A stretch of DNA of 63,397 bases from Cytophagales bacterium (lineage in GTDB: Bacteria; Bacteroidota; Bacteroidia; Cytophagales; Microscillaceae). The translations under genes and the position numbers were made by a program. Where the stretch lies: assembly GCA_004293905.1 (NCBI GenBank), contig RDZE01000038.1, positions 1 to 63,397 of the forward strand, written 5' to 3'. The notes under the pieces were generated by a model. The model was not told the origin of the DNA. It worked only from the letters and a program-made list of their open reading frames with translations, and did not search any database. Of this stretch, positions 54,309 to 63,136 are shown piece after piece (within the stretch, counting starts at the first letter, position 1; the number at the start of each line of letters is the position of its first letter).

Positions 54309-56306
54309 ATGATTGCCAATAAACAAAACGCTACCAGTGTTTCGGAAGTATACGAAGATTGGTTTTTAGACTATGCCTCTTATGTTATTTTAGAAAGAGC
54401 CGTACCCACCTTAGAAGATGGTTTGAAACCCGTACAACGCCGTATTTTGCACGCCATGTACGATATGGAAGATGGGCGTTTTCATAAGGTAGCCAATATC
54501 ATAGGGCAGTCTATGCAATACCACCCACACGGCGATGCTTCCATAGGCGAAGCCTTAGTCAATTTAGGTCAAAAAGATTTACTCATAGATACTCAAGGGA
54601 ATTGGGGCGATACAAACACTGGCGACAGTGCCGCCGCTGCGCGCTACATAGAAGCTCGGCTCTCAAAATTTGCCTTAGAGGTGGTTTTTAACCCTAAAAT
54701 TACGCAGTGGCAACCCTCTTATGATGGGCGAAAAAAAGAACCTATCCAATTGCCCGTAAAGTTTCCATTGCTTTTGGCACAAGGTGCAGAGGGAATTGCC
54801 GTAGGGTTGGCTACTAAAATTATGCCCCATAATTTTTGCGAACTCATAGAAGCCTCCATACAAATACTCAAAGGTGAAACCCCTAATTTATTACCCGATT
54901 TTCTTTCTGCGGGTTTGGTAGATTGTACGCACTACAAAGGAGGGGCAAAAGGAAGCCGACTCAGAGTGAGGAGCAATATAGAAATAAAAGATCGCAAAAC
55001 GCTCATTATCAAAGATTTACCCTTCGGCACTACCACCGTGCAAATGATAGAATCGATAGTAAAAGCGGCAGATGCAGGCAAAATAAAAATCAAAAAAGTA
55101 ATAGACAATACCGCCCAGCAAGTAGAAATAGTCATACAACTAATACCCGGTACCGAACCCGAAACCACACGCGATGCCCTGTATGCCTTTACAAATTGTG
55201 AGGTAAGTATTTCGCCCAATACCTGCGTAATTATTGATGATAAACCCGTATTTACCAACGTCAATGAATTGCTCAAAATCTCTACCGACAATACACTTCA
55301 TCTTTTAGAACAAGAACTTTTGGTACAAAAAAGAGAGCTACAAGAGAAAATACTGTATGGTTCGTTAGAAAAAATATTCATCGAAAAACGCATTTATCGA
55401 AAAATAGAAGAGTGCGAAACCTTTGAGGCAGTCATCAGCACCATCGATGCAGGTTTGGAGCCTTATAAAAAACAATTTTACCGCACCATCACCGAAGATG
55501 ACATACTTCGACTTACAGAAATACGCATCAAAAGGATTTCCAAATACGATAGCTTCAAGGCAGACGAAGCCATGCGCAAAATGGAAGAGGAACTCAACGA
55601 AACCGAAGACAACCTCAACAACCTTACGCGCTATGCCATCAAATATTTCAAAGAATTGCTCAAAAAATATGGCACAGGGCGCGAGCGCAAAACCAAAATC
55701 ACTACTTTTGGTGCTATAGATGCCACAGAGGTAATCTCTAACAACCAAAAACTATATGTAAACCGCGAAGAAGGTTTCTTTGGCTATGGATTGAAAAAAT
55801 TTGAATTCATCAGCGATTGTTCCGATTTAGACGACATTCTCACCATCAGACGCGATGGCAAATACAGTGTAAAACGCATTGCTGACAAAGTTTTTGCAGG
55901 AAAAGACATCATCTACTTGCACATATTCGGAAAGGAAACCAAAAACATGGTATTCAATCTCATTTATCGCGATGGAAAAAATGGAGCTACTTTTGCCAAA
56001 AGATTCAAAATAGCTGAAGCCATTAGCAACCGCGACAATGACCTTACCAAAAAAACACCCGATTCTGAAATACTCTATCTGAGTGTAAGCCCCGATGAAA
56101 AAGCAGAAATTGTGGTGTGCGAACTTGTTACAGGCTTTACCAAACAAGACAAAATTTTTGAAATCAACTTCAACTCCATAGAAGTAGGCTCAAAAACAGC
56201 CGTAGGCAAAAAAGTAAGTAAATTTTCAGTAAAAAGCGTAGAAACCAGCTCTAAAAGTATGTTTTCGATAGCCAATAAAACAATTTGGTATCCCAACAAA
56301 AAATAA
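54309..56306 (+). CDS. DNA topoisomerase IV/gyrase subunit A, short form
   Basis: The protein cleaves and rejoins DNA with catalytic Tyr113 (AAARYIEARL); N-terminal motifs RAVPTLEDGLKPVQRRILHA and YHPHGD are typical of type IIA topoisomerases. Bacteroidota ParC proteins are usually ~850-900 residues; this one ends at 665 after the breakage-reunion core (~1-480) and a short C-terminal part that lacks a GyrA box and a full set of beta-propeller blades. The partner parE is not adjacent. It could be ParC with a reduced C-terminal domain; the end (SIANKTIWYPNKK) looks natural, not frameshifted. ATE/Bpt-like gene follows after 7 bases. Confidence 0.88.
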   Translation: MIANKQNATSVSEVYEDWFLDYASYVILERAVPTLEDGLKPVQRRILHAMYDMEDGRFHKVANIIGQSMQYHPHGDASIGEALVNLGQKDLLIDTQGNWGDTNTGDSAAAARYIEARLSKFALEVVFNPKITQWQPSYDGRKKEPIQLPVKFPLLLAQGAEGIAVGLATKIMPHNFCELIEASIQILKGETPNLLPDFLSAGLVDCTHYKGGAKGSRLRVRSNIEIKDRKTLIIKDLPFGTTTVQMIESIVKAADAGKIKIKKVIDNTAQQVEIVIQLIPGTEPETTRDALYAFTNCEVSISPNTCVIIDDKPVFTNVNELLKISTDNTLHLLEQELLVQKRELQEKILYGSLEKIFIEKRIYRKIEECETFEAVISTIDAGLEPYKKQFYRTITEDDILRLTEIRIKRISKYDSFKADEAMRKMEEELNETEDNLNNLTRYAIKYFKELLKKYGTGRERKTKITTFGAIDATEVISNNQKLYVNREEGFFGYGLKKFEFISDCSDLDDILTIRRDGKYSVKRIADKVFAGKDIIYLHIFGKETKNMVFNLIYRDGKNGATFAKRFKIAEAISNRDNDLTKKTPDSEILYLSVSPDEKAEIVVCELVTGFTKQDKIFEINFNSIEVGSKTAVGKKVSKFSVKSVETSSKSMFSIANKTIWYPNKK

Positions 56307-56313
56307 TACTAAG

Positions 56314-56982
56314 GTGATGGACAATTTATACATTCCTATTGCTGAAATAGCCCCCTTTTTTTTAGATACACTATGGGCAGAAGGATATCGTAATTTTGGA
56401 AGTTATTTTTTTCGTTATCAATACGATACAATACCTTTCTATTTTACAGAACCCGCCGCGATTATCCCTTTGCGCATCAATATCGATAAATTTGAGTGGG
56501 CTAAAAGCCAAAAAAAAATCATTCATAAAAACCAAGATTTAGAATGCAAATGGCAAGCCATCAACATAGACCAAGAGAGAGAAAATCTTTTTCATAAACA
56601 CAAACAACGCTTCAAAGAAAATATCCCAAACAATGTACGCAATTTTATTGGTGAAGAAGAAGATTACCAAACCGATAATACCAAAGAAATTGCTTGTTAT
56701 TTCAATGGAAAACTCATTGCAGTCAGTTTTGTAGGAGTAGGACAAAATGCACTCTCAAGTATTTATGCTATGTTCGACCCCGACTACAACGATAGAAGTT
56801 TGGGCGTTTTTACGCTTTTACAAGAGATAGAACAAGTAAAAAAAATGCAAATGCAATACCTTTATCTTGGTTATGCGCACCAAGTCCCTTCTTTTTACGA
56901 TTACAAGAAAAAATTTTATGGTTTAGAAGCCTTCGATTGGAATGGTAATTGGCAAGATTTTCCGCGCGAAAGCAATGCATAA
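56314..56982 (+). CDS. ATE/Bpt-like aminoacyl-tRNA-protein transferase homologue
   Basis: The 222-residue protein matches the C-terminal transferase (GNAT-like) domain of arginyl-/leucyl-tRNA-protein transferases: GYRNFGSYFFRY near the start, IPLRINIDKFEWAKSQKKI, and SSIYAMFDPDYNDRSLGVFT with YLYLGY later. The N-terminal Cys cluster that binds zinc or iron-sulfur in ATE1/Bpt is absent, so its donor or activity may differ. Co-transcribed with the topoisomerase gene (7-base gap). Alternative: a generic GNAT enzyme. Confidence 0.75.
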   Translation: MMDNLYIPIAEIAPFFLDTLWAEGYRNFGSYFFRYQYDTIPFYFTEPAAIIPLRINIDKFEWAKSQKKIIHKNQDLECKWQAINIDQERENLFHKHKQRFKENIPNNVRNFIGEEEDYQTDNTKEIACYFNGKLIAVSFVGVGQNALSSIYAMFDPDYNDRSLGVFTLLQEIEQVKKMQMQYLYLGYAHQVPSFYDYKKKFYGLEAFDWNGNWQDFPRESNA

Positions 56983-57030
56983 TGCCTAAAATTTTGTATT
57001 TTTACCCCCAAACAAACCATTTTTGATTCT

Positions 57031-57873
57031 ATGGATAGTATCTGGATAATGCTCACAGGCATATTAGTAGCCGTAAACTGCTCTCTTTTGGGCGTGTTTT
57101 TATTATTGCGCAAAATGACTATGATTGGCGATGCTATAGCCCATGCAGTGCTTCCGGGCATAGTGTTGGCATATTTTGTTACACAAAGCAAAGGCGGCGT
57201 AGTTGTATTGGCTGGGGCGGCACTTTTTGGCATCATCACTACCTTGCTCATAGAACTATTTCATAAACAACTTCGCTTACAAACAGATGCCGCTATTGGT
57301 ATGGTCTTTACTGTGTTATTTTCGGTAGGTGTTATTCTTATATCACTTTTTGCCAACCAAGTAGAACTTGACCAAGAATGTGTACTCTATGGCGAAATAG
57401 CCTATGTAGGTTTAGATACTTGGTACGATGTTCCGCGTAGTATATGGCTATTAGGAGGGTTGTTGATAGTGGTAGTTAATTTTGTTATTTTTGGCTATCG
57501 CCCACTATGGGCATCTACTTTCGATGCTACTTTTGCCACCCTCACAGGCGTTTCCGTACTTTTTTGGCACTATGCCCTCATGAGTTTAGTATCCGTTACT
57601 ACTGTTTTTGCTTTTGAATCGGTAGGGGCTATTTTGGTAGTTGCATTCCTTATAGGACCTGCCGCTACTGCCTACCTCGTCGCTAAAAACCTGAAACAAA
57701 TGCTCTTAGGGGCAGTTTTAGCTGGCTTGGGTGCGGTGATAGGTGGTTTTTATTTGGCGGTTTGGTGCAATAGTTCTTTGGCGGCTTCTATGGCTACCTT
57801 TGTAGGCATTGAGTTTTTGGCTGTATTGCTTTTCAAAAAAATAAGAATGGCTTCTGCAACCTCTGCCGTATGA
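57031..57873 (+). CDS. Metal ABC transporter permease (ABC-3 family)
   Basis: The 280-residue membrane protein has about eight or nine helices and the ABC-3 motif MTMIGDAIAHAVLPGIVLAYF near residue 30. It is the permease of a zinc/manganese/iron importer (ZnuB/MntB-like). The matching ATPase and binding protein are not adjacent. It starts 48 bases after the ATE/Bpt-like gene. Confidence 0.92.
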   Translation: MDSIWIMLTGILVAVNCSLLGVFLLLRKMTMIGDAIAHAVLPGIVLAYFVTQSKGGVVVLAGAALFGIITTLLIELFHKQLRLQTDAAIGMVFTVLFSVGVILISLFANQVELDQECVLYGEIAYVGLDTWYDVPRSIWLLGGLLIVVVNFVIFGYRPLWASTFDATFATLTGVSVLFWHYALMSLVSVTTVFAFESVGAILVVAFLIGPAATAYLVAKNLKQMLLGAVLAGLGAVIGGFYLAVWCNSSLAASMATFVGIEFLAVLLFKKIRMASATSAV

Positions 57874-58141
57874 TAAATTCCTTATCTTTTGCTTCCCCCA
57901 AAAAACTCATTTATATTTCACAGCCTATTTTTTATCACGGCGGCTGTAAGAGTGTGATTTCCTTGCAGGGGCACAAAGCGGGGAGAAAATAATTTTGACT
58001 TTTATTTGTTTTTTAAACTGCTTTTTTTAATATTGTAACAACAAGCATAGAAGAATGTGTATTCAGATTTTTCCGTCCGAAGTTTGTATAGAAAAAACTG
58101 ATGTAGGGCTTTTTAAGAAAATAACATCTCATTAAAATAAT
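57874..58141. other. Intergenic region at a composition boundary
   Basis: This 268-base stretch separates the metal permease from the AraC-type gene. I see no gene, tRNA or tandem repeat. It holds a weak imperfect CAGCC/GGCTG inverted pair around 57922-57955. It marks the change from ordinary chromosomal genes to AT-rich accessory genes. Confidence 0.3.
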
Positions 58142-58963
58142 ATGATTTTCGAACAATATCAGATTCCAACAACACTCAACAAAAACATTGAATCAATCTT
58201 ATATTTCAAGAACTTAGTTCCTGACCATTCGATAGAGCGCATTGGTCATGTATTTGTGATTTTTGAATTGGACAATATCCTTAGAAACACTTTTGACAAC
58301 AAGACATTAGAACCATTGGGAGTATTTTCAAAAGTTTGGATTTCGGGAGCTCACCGAAACTTTCTTTCAATATCAGCACATCAAAATTCTGAGATGCTTG
58401 TTATTCAGTTCAAACCGACAGGCGCGTTTCCTTTTTTGCATAGCCCTGTTCAGAAGCTAAACGACAAAGTAGTTGATGCAAAAGAAGTTTTCGGACAAGA
58501 AATTTTGAAATTAAGAGATGAACTTTTTACTGTAGAAAATCCACAAGAAAAATTCAATCTTGTTTCCTCTTGGTTAGAAAAAAGGTTTGATAGCAAAAAA
58601 GAAGCCCCCCAATATTTAATGACCTTTATAGAACGACTTCAAAATGAACCTATTGCTAACTTAAAAAAAGTAATTGGCAACTATCCTGCTACTCAAAAAC
58701 AGTTGATTGAACACTTCAAGAAATATGTTGGACTTACCCCCAAATATTACCACCGTATTCTTCGGTTCAATGAAATCCTCAAGAAAATCAACCAAAAAGA
58801 GAAAATATCTTGGGCAGATGTTGCGTACAGTTGCGACTACTCAGACCAATCACATTTCATAAAAGAATTTTTCCTTTTTTCAGGATTCAATCCACAAGAG
58901 TTTATCAAAATGGATTTTTCAAGAGAACAAACCAATTTTTTTCCAATAGACAGAAAAGGTTAA
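58142..58963 (+). CDS. AraC-family regulator with DUF6597-type N-terminus
   Basis: The 273-residue protein has an N-terminal sensing domain (residues ~1-150, opening FEQYQIPTTLNKNIESILYF, as in DUF6597 regulators) and a C-terminal AraC DNA-binding domain; the second helix-turn-helix is ISWADVAYSCDYSDQSHFIK. It probably controls the two to three genes downstream on the same strand (DUF1761, YciI-like, amidohydrolase). A segment similar to the aldehyde dehydrogenase operator lies just after its stop codon. Confidence 0.88.
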   Translation: MIFEQYQIPTTLNKNIESILYFKNLVPDHSIERIGHVFVIFELDNILRNTFDNKTLEPLGVFSKVWISGAHRNFLSISAHQNSEMLVIQFKPTGAFPFLHSPVQKLNDKVVDAKEVFGQEILKLRDELFTVENPQEKFNLVSSWLEKRFDSKKEAPQYLMTFIERLQNEPIANLKKVIGNYPATQKQLIEHFKKYVGLTPKYYHRILRFNEILKKINQKEKISWADVAYSCDYSDQSHFIKEFFLFSGFNPQEFIKMDFSREQTNFFPIDRKG

Positions 58964-58994
58964 TTTTTTACTATCCTATCAAAAAGGAAGTCCG

Positions 58995-59002
58995 TACTTT
59001 TG
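58995..59002 (+). promoter_or_regulatory. -7 box before the DUF1761 gene
   Basis: TACTTTTG (58995-59002) fits TAnnTTTG, 29 bases before the ATG at 59031. TACTATCCTATCA (58969-58981) immediately upstream occupies the -33 region in place of TTG and may be an activator site. Confidence 0.45.
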
Positions 59003-59030
59003 GGCAAATAAATTTTAACTTTTGAATAAA

Positions 59031-59438
59031 ATGGATTTTGCAGAAGTAATTCAAAACCTCAATTGGCTTGCAATAATTGTGGCAGCACTATCAACTTTCC
59101 TCATTGGTGGAATATGGTACTCCGTATTTGAAAAGCCATGGATGGAAGCTAACAATTTTACCCAAGAAGATTTGAAGAAACGAAATATGCCGATTGTCTT
59201 CGGGTTGTCTTTCTTTTTCTCTTTGCTGATGTCCCTGAACCTTGCTATGTTTATCGGCAAAGAAAATATAGTCTTTGGAACGATAGCGGGATTCCTGACG
59301 GGGTTTGGTTGGGTCGCATTTGCAATAGCTATTATATCTTTATTTGAAAATAGACCGCTCAAATATATTTTAATCAACAGTGGATACATGATTGTGGCTT
59401 TCACTTTGATGGGCGCAATATTAGGGGCATGGAAATAA
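59031..59438 (+). CDS. DUF1761 membrane protein
   Basis: The 135-residue protein has four transmembrane helices and the DUF1761 pattern (NWLAIIVAALSTFLIGGIWY, FEKPW, later FLTGFGWVAFAIAI). Function unknown. An alternative start at TTG 59022 adds three residues. It follows the AraC gene and precedes the YciI-like gene by 13 bases. Confidence 0.88.
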   Translation: MDFAEVIQNLNWLAIIVAALSTFLIGGIWYSVFEKPWMEANNFTQEDLKKRNMPIVFGLSFFFSLLMSLNLAMFIGKENIVFGTIAGFLTGFGWVAFAIAIISLFENRPLKYILINSGYMIVAFTLMGAILGAWK

Positions 59439-59451
59439 AAATACAAAAAAA

Positions 59452-59937
59452 ATGAAATATACTATTTTACTCTTAGCAACACTCTTAACAAATCTGACTT
59501 TTGGGCAATCAAATAGTTTAGAGAAAGACACTTTGAACTCAAACCCCAATTACGAAAAAGCATTAGCTGACAGTTTAGGCGGAGATGACTACGGAATGAA
59601 AATCTACTTCTTTGTGATACTGAAAACAGGAACTAATAAAACTACAGACAAGGAACTGATCAGCGAAAGTTTTAGAGGACACATGGAGAATATTAACCGT
59701 TTGGCTAAAAAAAGAAAAATAATTGTAGCCGGCCCCTTTGAGAAAAATGAAAACGGCTACAGAGGAATTTTCATACTCAATAATATCAAATCCATAGAAG
59801 AAGCAAAAGATTTGTTGCAAACCGACCCCGCCATAAAAAATGGATTATTGGATTACGAAATTTTCACTTGGTACGGTTCGGCTGCACTCCCCGAATATTT
59901 GCAGTTTGCTGATAAAATATGGAAAAAGAAGCCCTAA
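59452..59937 (+). CDS. Exported YciI-like protein
   Basis: The 161-residue protein has a signal peptide ending TFGQ (~19), a short linker and a YciI-like domain (MKIYFFVILKTGTN, HMENINRLAKKRKIIVAGPF, DLLQTDPAI). The family's ferredoxin-like fold often has an active-site His-Asp pair; the His in RGHMENI is present. An exported form is common in Bacteroidota. Likely in one unit with DUF1761. Confidence 0.85.
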   Translation: MKYTILLLATLLTNLTFGQSNSLEKDTLNSNPNYEKALADSLGGDDYGMKIYFFVILKTGTNKTTDKELISESFRGHMENINRLAKKRKIIVAGPFEKNENGYRGIFILNNIKSIEEAKDLLQTDPAIKNGLLDYEIFTWYGSAALPEYLQFADKIWKKKP

Positions 59938-60032
59938 AATTTTGATTTTCAGATATTTATAAACGTTTTTTGTCATCAAATAAATACTTTTTCTTACTTA
60001 ATAATGAAACTCTATGAGAGTAGCCTACAAGA

Positions 60033-61316
60033 ATGAAATTGACTAAATCATTAATCTTAACACTAACTCTATTCAAATGGATTTCGTGTTTTTCGCAATC
60101 TATATCTTATGATATTGTTATTAAAGATATTTCAGTACTTGATGTGCGGCATTCGAAAATCATTCGCAGTCAAACAATTTATATAAAAGACGATAGAATT
60201 GCAAAAATTGAGAAAAGTAAAAAATATGAAAAAATACTTTCAGATACCATTATTGAGGGCAATGGAAAATTTATTCTGCCGGGTTTTTGGGATATGCACA
60301 CCCACATTTGCTGGAAAGATAATTTGAATAACTTGTTTCCAACGCTTCTTGGTTATGGTATTACTGGAGTTCGAGATATGGGAGGAGATGTAAATATTTT
60401 AAATAAATTCAAACAACAGATTAAAAACAATCCTCAATCTGGTCCCATTATCTTTGGTGCAGGTCCTATGCTTGATGGTGCAGAACCTATTCATCGTGAT
60501 TTCAGTGCTTCTTTGACACAAAACAATGTTCAACAAGTTTTGGATAGTCTTTATTCTCAAAAAATAGATTTCTTAAAAGTTTATTCATTACTGCCCAAAG
60601 ATGTTTTAAACAGTATTGCTACTTTTGCCAAAGAGAAAAAAATATCTTTCGCCGGGCACATTTCCGAATACCTTACTCCAGAAGAAGCCTCTGCATTAGG
60701 TCAAAAAAGTTTTGAGCATTTAAACCGATTAGAAGAGTTGCAAAATGATACAGATAGGTTTTTTACATTTATCAAACTCGCTAAATCAAATAATACATGG
60801 CTTTGCCCTACTTTAATAATCTATAAGCGAAAAGCAGAATTTGCTAAAAATGAATTTTATACTCACCCCCTCTATCATGATTTAGACAATGATATGAAAA
60901 ATGAATGGGAAGAGATTAAGAAAAAATGGCAAAATAAAAATTTAACGGAAGAAGAAGTTTTATATTCCCAAAAAAGGTATGAAAATCAAAAAAAACTTGT
61001 CAAAAGTTTCTATGACAATGGAATACCGCTATTGTTAGGGGCAGATTTCGCAGGAATGCAGTTTATTTATCCCGGTTATAGTTTGCACGAAGAAATGGCT
61101 CTGCTTAATACTATAGGAATTCCCCCATTTGAAATTCTTAAAATGGCAACTTATAACCCCGCGCTGTTTTTTGGACTAACTGACTTATATGGAACAGTTG
61201 AAGAAAAGAAAATGGCAGACTTGATTATACTAAACGAGAACCCAATAATTGATATTAAGAATACACTGAATATCTATACTGTGATAAAGGCAGGAAAAAT
61301 TGTGAAAAACATATAA
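60033..61316 (+). CDS. Exported amidohydrolase-family protein
   Basis: The 427-residue enzyme has a signal peptide (cleavage near CFSQS) and a metal-dependent amidohydrolase domain: first metal site H89 and H91 (WDMHTHICW), then KVYS lysine, AGHISEYL and FEHLNRLEE histidines, and the late Asp in LLGADFAGM. The end ADLIILNENPIIDIKN is typical of this superfamily (imidazolonepropionase/prolidase-like). It would hydrolyse an amide or cyclic substrate in the periplasm. Weakly linked to the preceding genes (95-base gap). Confidence 0.9.
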   Translation: MKLTKSLILTLTLFKWISCFSQSISYDIVIKDISVLDVRHSKIIRSQTIYIKDDRIAKIEKSKKYEKILSDTIIEGNGKFILPGFWDMHTHICWKDNLNNLFPTLLGYGITGVRDMGGDVNILNKFKQQIKNNPQSGPIIFGAGPMLDGAEPIHRDFSASLTQNNVQQVLDSLYSQKIDFLKVYSLLPKDVLNSIATFAKEKKISFAGHISEYLTPEEASALGQKSFEHLNRLEELQNDTDRFFTFIKLAKSNNTWLCPTLIIYKRKAEFAKNEFYTHPLYHDLDNDMKNEWEEIKKKWQNKNLTEEEVLYSQKRYENQKKLVKSFYDNGIPLLLGADFAGMQFIYPGYSLHEEMALLNTIGIPPFEILKMATYNPALFFGLTDLYGTVEEKKMADLIILNENPIIDIKNTLNIYTVIKAGKIVKNI

Positions 61317-61405
61317 AAGCGAGATAAATCTATAACATAATTTAGGGCTAAGTTTATAATTCCTGTGCAATATTCTATAGTATCTTGAAATAATAAAACA
61401 ATGTT

Positions 61406-61654
61406 ATGAGTAGTGCTTAAGATGTTAAAAGTTCTAATTTTACGCCTTATTCAATAGTACTAACTTTGGGGAGCAGCATAGATTATGAAAATTCAGTTGG
61501 ATTGGTAATAATTTACGAAGATGGTTATATATATTTTGATTGTTTGAATAAGAATGATGAAACACTAAAAAACGAAAATTGGTCAATACAATTTTCAAGT
61601 GTTGAAGATATTTTGACTAATCTCTCTGAATTTTTGATAAAAAAAATACAATAA
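61406..61654 (+). pseudogene. Small unknown gene with an in-frame stop at codon 5
   Basis: From ATG 61406 the frame reads MSSA, TAA (61418-61420), then runs uninterrupted for 77 codons through DVKSSNFTPYSIVL to KKIQ. A CAA-to-TAA change (Gln5 to stop) would explain this. The remaining protein is beta-rich (YIYFDCLNKNDE) and resembles small immunity-like or unknown proteins; I recognise no family. A TTG start at 61466 is the only way to read the rest today. Either a recent pseudogene or a misread base. Confidence 0.5.
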
Positions 61655-61738
61655 AATCGTCCTATTATTTTATGCCCTAACCATTTTTAATAACTCGCCA
61701 ATCTCACCCCCTCGCAGGCTTCTCTAGCACCTAATTAA

Positions 61739-61772
61739 GTTGTTGGTGTCGCTTCGCTTAAACGCCAACAAC
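61739..61772. repeat. GTTGTTGG hairpin repeat
   Basis: GTTGTTGGTGT (61739-61749) pairs with ACGCCAACAAC (61762-61772), with a single G-T wobble, around CGCTTCGCTTAA. It lies 28 bases beyond the stop of the minus-strand DUF1573 gene (61801). It resembles intergenic stem-loops of Bacteroidota rather than a terminator, since no T run follows on either strand. Confidence 0.5.
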
Positions 61773-61800
61773 GATAAAAGAAAAAAATAATAACAAGTGA

Positions 61801-62238
61801 TTATTTGACAGCTTCATAGGTTGCTTTTACGTTATACCTTAACTTTGTCGTATTGGCATCAAAGTGTAGGGTTACTATGCCAATTCCTTTTTCAATTGGT
61901 TTGATAGTAAAGGAAATCATTGTGCTGTCTTTCGGATTTACAACCAATTTAGACATAGAAAAATTTGTGCATCCACATGAAGTTTTTAAATTGCTAATAT
62001 GCAATCTATTTTGCCCAATATTTTTAATAAAGCCTTTAAATTCTATCACCTGTAATGATTTTACTTGTCCAAAATTGATTAATGTGTCAAAATTAAGTTG
62101 TAATTCAGTAGGGGGATAGTTGCTGATATTGTTGACTTGTGATTTATATAATTGTCTTGTTGTAAAGACAACTATTCCTATTCCTAGAAAAATATAAATA
62201 AACAAGTCTATGTACCTACTAATTCTTCTATTTGCCAT
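61801..62238 (-). CDS. DUF1573 membrane-anchored protein
   Basis: The 145-residue protein has an N-terminal membrane anchor (~11-27) and a DUF1573 Ig-like domain: FDTLINFGQVKS..., then KTSCGCTNFSMSKLVV with the family's SCGCT motif. The domain would lie in the periplasm. Function unknown. The start overlaps the stop of the upstream gene by 11 bases. Confidence 0.85.
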   Translation of the reverse strand: MANRRISRYIDLFIYIFLGIGIVVFTTRQLYKSQVNNISNYPPTELQLNFDTLINFGQVKSLQVIEFKGFIKNIGQNRLHISNLKTSCGCTNFSMSKLVVNPKDSTMISFTIKPIEKGIGIVTLHFDANTTKLRYNVKATYEAVK

Positions 62239-63097
62239 ATTTGATAGTTTTTACTAAAAGTGGATATGCGTTAAAATATTTTAAATAATGTTCATTAGGC
62301 ATTTTGTGTATAGTTTTGTTTTCTTTTTGATAATAAATTTGGGTTTCTTTTTCTTGAAATGCTGTAACAACAAATGTTGGTTCTTTAGGTCTGTTTTTAC
62401 CTATGGGTATAATTTTTAAACCAACTAACAGATATTTATTAATATTAACATTTATTTTTTTGTGGTCAAATATAGGGAGGTCATTATTTTTTAACATTTT
62501 TAAGTCGATTGTTTCCTTATGAAAAGGAATAAGATTGACCGCATCATTAAAAGTTTCATACAAACTAATTTCAATTTTATCTTCACGACAAATATTATAT
62601 AGTTTGATATGTATTTCATACAATTCTTTTACTTCTAAATCGGACAAATTAATGTCAAAATACCACACTGTATTTTCTTCCAAAGCAAATCGTAGTGTTT
62701 GGTTGTTATTTTTTCTTTTATCAATATGTGTGAATGATTTGAGATTTTTGATAACAATTTCATTTAATTCCAATACCTTAGGTATAAGCACAATAGCATA
62801 AGATTCTGTAAAATCTTTGATTACTAATGTGGTATCGTAGTATCCAACATGAGATAGTCTGATTTTATTATATCCTTCGGCATCAACAATAATCGTTTTT
62901 GCTATAGTTTTGAAAATAGTGTTCTTAATCATTTCATTATTTTCCAAACATATACTAATTGCAGAAATATCATCAATATCTGTATTTTGAATTTCTATCT
63001 TAATTTGTGGATAAGCCAAATTTGAGAACAACAAAAATATAAAAAGCAAAGTATATTGATTAAAATTATTGAGTAATATTAAATTGTTCATATGCAA
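62228..63097 (-). CDS. Exported protein with carboxypeptidase-regulatory-like domain
   Basis: The 289-residue protein has a leader ending LAYPQ, then a CarboxypepD_reg-like beta domain with the family's GY turn (SHVGYYDTTLVIKD) and the usual LNEIVIKN exit. The remaining ~170 residues are a beta-rich domain I do not recognise. A paralogue of its C-terminal half starts just upstream (63137-63397). Probably secreted or surface-exposed. Confidence 0.75.
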   Translation of the reverse strand: MHMNNLILLNNFNQYTLLFIFLLFSNLAYPQIKIEIQNTDIDDISAISICLENNEMIKNTIFKTIAKTIIVDAEGYNKIRLSHVGYYDTTLVIKDFTESYAIVLIPKVLELNEIVIKNLKSFTHIDKRKNNNQTLRFALEENTVWYFDINLSDLEVKELYEIHIKLYNICREDKIEISLYETFNDAVNLIPFHKETIDLKMLKNNDLPIFDHKKINVNINKYLLVGLKIIPIGKNRPKEPTFVVTAFQEKETQIYYQKENKTIHKMPNEHYLKYFNAYPLLVKTIKYGK

Positions 63098-63136
63098 TGT
63101 GTTTAAAGATTATAGTGTACCCCATAGTTAGTACCA

